Shown in pieces: positions 12,474 to 14,048 of a DNA stretch of 14,048 nt. The DNA is from Erythrobacter sp. (GTDB taxonomy: Bacteria; Pseudomonadota; Alphaproteobacteria; Sphingomonadales; Sphingomonadaceae). A program made the translations under genes and the position numbers. A model generated the notes under the pieces. That model was given only the letters and a program-made list of their open reading frames with translations, had not been told where the DNA came from and ran no database searches. The first letter of the stretch is position 1; each line of letters opens with the position of its first letter. Location of the stretch: the NCBI GenBank assembly GCA_002695185.1, contig NZOF01000209.1, forward strand, positions 1,666-15,713, read 5' to 3'.

Positions 12474-12899
12474 GTGGCAGCATCGTGGTTCCAAACGCCG
12501 CGCAGGCGCGCGGGCAAGAAGGCGGGCGGCGTCGCGCCGGCCGGGATGCAGGAGCGCCCAGTCCAGCGCGGCGCCATCCGTCTGCTCGCCATGCATCGCA
12601 TCGAGGCGGTGCATGTGCCCAATGGCACACACCTGGCCGGCGACAAGCTGGCGCGCGTCAAGCAGATGGCCGCGTTGCGCAAGGATGGCCTGCGACCGGG
12701 CTTTCCCGACCTGATCCTCTTCGGGCCGCGGCCGCTGCAGATCGGCTTCGTGGAAGTGAAGCGCGAGATCGGCAATGGCCTGTCGGAGGATCAAGAGGGC
12801 TGGCGCGACGACCTGATCGCCTGGGGCTTCCCATGGGCGATGATCCGGCAGCCGGAAGAGGCGCTGGATGTCGTGCGCGGCTGGGGGTGGATCAGGTGA
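12474..12899 (+). CDS. VRR-NUC nuclease (141 aa)
   Basis: After a basic leader, residues about 25-125 form a VRR-NUC PD-(D/E)xK nuclease: 'ERPVQRGAIRLLAMHRIE' (Glu27 region), 'HVPNGTHLAG', 'RPGFPDLILF' (Asp79) and 'FVEVKREIG' (Glu94, Lys96), then 'SEDQEGWRDDLIAWGF'. Relatives in phages are proposed to resolve Holliday junctions or process replication forks. The frame opens at GTG 12474 with only a weak ribosome site. An internal ATG at 12546 would still keep the domain. It follows the GapR-like gene by six bases and its stop overlaps the next start (GTGA). Confidence 0.85.
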   Translation: MAASWFQTPRRRAGKKAGGVAPAGMQERPVQRGAIRLLAMHRIEAVHVPNGTHLAGDKLARVKQMAALRKDGLRPGFPDLILFGPRPLQIGFVEVKREIGNGLSEDQEGWRDDLIAWGFPWAMIRQPEEALDVVRGWGWIR

Positions 12900-13537
12900 G
12901 TGTCATCGCGTCTGCCTTGAAGCATATGCTCGCCTTCGGCATGCCCCACGACGCCATCATCGCCGCCGTCGCGGAGATGGAAGCGACCATGGCCAAGGAT
13001 CCTGTCGCCGAGAAGCGCCGGGCCTATGATCGTGAGCGCAAGCGCGCCGAACGGGATGCTGCACGAGCGGACATGTCCACCGGACATCCGCCGAAGTCGG
13101 CGGAGTCCGAGGATTACGCGGACATTGCGGACACGCCCCCCTCTCCCGCCCCCTCCCCCTTCCTTCCCCCAGACCCCCAACCAAAACCCACCCCCACCCA
13201 CACCCCCGCGACGGATACGCGCGCGCGTAAGGGCACCCGGTTGGCTGAAGATTGGGAACCCGTTCAGCTGAACGCCAAGCACAGCGCCATGGTCGCAAAA
13301 TGGCCGCCTGGTGCCTTTGTCCGGGAGCGGGAGAAATTCCGAAACTACTGGCTCAGCAAATCCGGAGCCGGCGCCACGAAGACCGATTGGCAGCGAACTT
13401 GGATCAACTGGCTGCTCTCAGCCGACGAAAGGATGCCCCGCGATGGGACAGGAAATCGCCATTCAACACCAGGGCAGCACGGCTCTGGCTTCCGCGACCC
13501 CGTTCTCTCTGACCTCGCTTATGGCGTTGGTTCCTGA
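12896..13537 (+). CDS. DnaT-like replisome organiser / replication protein (213 aa)
   Basis: GTG at 12896 overlaps the nuclease stop, with GGTGG five bases upstream. Residues 1-60 are helical and basic ('KRRAYDRERKRAERDAAR'). Residues about 78-110 are a Pro-rich linker encoded by a very C-rich tract. Residues 113-176 hold 'LAEDWEPVQL', 'REREKFRNYWLSKSGAGA' and 'TKTDWQRTWINWLL', the DW...F..YW...K.DW...W.NW pattern of DnaT-type and YdaU-type domains in phage replication proteins, which load helicase at the origin. The gene lies where lambda O-type initiators lie and may carry the origin internally. Its last 95 bases overlap the next gene. Confidence 0.7.
   Translation: MSVIASALKHMLAFGMPHDAIIAAVAEMEATMAKDPVAEKRRAYDRERKRAERDAARADMSTGHPPKSAESEDYADIADTPPSPAPSPFLPPDPQPKPTPTHTPATDTRARKGTRLAEDWEPVQLNAKHSAMVAKWPPGAFVREREKFRNYWLSKSGAGATKTDWQRTWINWLLSADERMPRDGTGNRHSTPGQHGSGFRDPVLSDLAYGVGS
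13068..13207 (+). other. Candidate phage replication origin inside the DnaT-like gene
   Basis: Four copies of CGGACA (13068, 13081, 13119, 13128; three extended to CGGACAT) precede a tract of about 72 bases (13136-13207) that is nearly free of G on the plus strand, leaving long G runs on the minus strand. Lambda's origin likewise consists of repeats followed by a biased tract inside gene O. There is no A/T-rich unwinding element, so the call is tentative. Confidence 0.3.
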
Positions 13538-14048
13538 CTGGCTGCATCGTGGCCTGTTCGAGGACGATCACTTTGCCCTGCCTCAGGTGATCCCTACTGG
13601 CGGCCCGAAGCAACTGCGCGATGTCGCCCAGCGGTTCCGTGACAGCCTGAGCGATTTCGCGGTTCGCCGATTTGTCCGGGATGAGATCGTGGAGGAGGGC
13701 AAGCCGCCGCGCCGGATCTTTGACGATCCGCTCGATCAGATCCTGGGAGAGTTGCGGCTCCGCACGGTCATCCGGCAGGAACATCAGGAGGAGGCTCGTG
13801 CGCGTTTCCGCCTCCTGCGCGACGATTGCCGCAAGCACCCCACCGAAGCGGTGCGTGAAGGCGCAGTCGCCTATGCCCTGAAGAACAAGTTCTTCCCGGC
13901 CGGCTATGCCGAGATCCGCCCCTTCATCATGTCGGCCGAAAACAAACGAGCCCGCACCATGCACCGCCTCCTGCAGACGGCTGACAAGGCCGAGACGCTC
14001 ATGGAGCGCCAGGCCCGCGTCGACGCCGATCCTGTCGACCCTGCGGAG
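13443..14048 (+). CDS. Unrecognised phage early protein, 3' end outside window (202+ codons)
   Basis: An open frame runs from ATG 13443 to the window end without a stop. AAAGGA nine bases upstream supports this start, even though it overlaps the DnaT-like gene by 95 bases. An in-frame ATG at 13521 would reduce the overlap but has no ribosome site. The visible protein starts MGQEIAIQHQGSTALASATP, has 'ALVPDWLHRGLFEDDHFALP', then long charged helices ('RLRTVIRQEHQEEARARFRL') and 'FFPAGYAEIRPFI'. I do not recognise a family. Position after the replication protein suggests a replication or recombination partner. Confidence 0.7.
   Translation, partial: MGQEIAIQHQGSTALASATPFSLTSLMALVPDWLHRGLFEDDHFALPQVIPTGGPKQLRDVAQRFRDSLSDFAVRRFVRDEIVEEGKPPRRIFDDPLDQILGELRLRTVIRQEHQEEARARFRLLRDDCRKHPTEAVREGAVAYALKNKFFPAGYAEIRPFIMSAENKRARTMHRLLQTADKAETLMERQARVDADPVDPAE

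Noticed and set aside
12485..12895. Upstream extension of the DnaT-like frame
   Set aside because: This part is a shadow of the VRR-NUC gene. The GTG at 12896 has the ribosome site and the GTGA overlap.
1..14048. tRNA, rRNA, CRISPR array or insertion sequence
   Set aside because: No cloverleaf-like gene, regularly spaced repeat array, transposase or terminal inverted repeats were seen on either strand.

Overview
The window looks like the early (immunity, recombination and replication) half of a lambda-style temperate phage, almost certainly a prophage of a high-GC alphaproteobacterium. A sphingomonad (Sphingobium/Sphingomonas type) is the best guess. The reasons are the GC-rich codon use, a GapR (DUF2312) homologue, a GcrA-like domain, and small dense operons in which nearly every stop overlaps the next start (ATGA, GTGA or TGATG). 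No virion structural genes, tRNA, rRNA or CRISPR array are visible. The host assignment is inference.

Left arm, minus strand (about 1-5630): a long leftward operon starts at a candidate promoter PL near 5598-5627 and ends in the first 29 codons of a probable integrase, cut by the window edge. In order of transcription it carries a 109-aa protein, a 45-aa one-segment membrane microprotein, a 49-aa basic protein, a 95-aa Cys-rich protein, a 339-aa protein with a UVR-like motif, three unrecognised proteins (112, 177, 139 aa), a frameshifted tRNA-guanine-transglycosylase-like gene, a 46-aa protein, 127-aa and 101-aa proteins, a DUF1643 protein, a 76-aa excisionase-like protein and the integrase. 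This parallels the lambda PL-xis-int order.

Centre (5600-8100): a HIRAN-domain gene and a DUF4760 gene, the latter clearly more AT-rich, lie between PL and the repressor gene and look like a lysogenic (moron) module. Then comes an S24-peptidase CI-type repressor (minus), divergent from a Cro-like gene (plus). A 16-bp inverted repeat, GTGGGA-N4-TCCYAC, occurs five times: twice at PL and three times between repressor and cro. One copy lies inside the promoter spacer at each of PL and PR, so the immunity circuit can be read from the DNA.

Right arm, plus strand (7781-14048): cro-like, CII-like, an 889-aa SF2/SNF2 helicase-DNA methyltransferase fusion, a winged-helix protein ending in a GcrA-like domain, two small unknowns, a GapR homologue, a VRR-NUC nuclease, a DnaT-like replisome organiser with a very C-rich internal tract (candidate origin), and an incomplete unknown gene running off the end. 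Expected logic: CI closes PL and PR in the lysogen. On induction, PR drives Cro, the CII-like activator and replication/DNA-modification functions, while PL drives excision and host-takeover proteins. The combination of GcrA-like, GapR-like and methyltransferase genes suggests interference with the alphaproteobacterial cell-cycle and nucleoid machinery.
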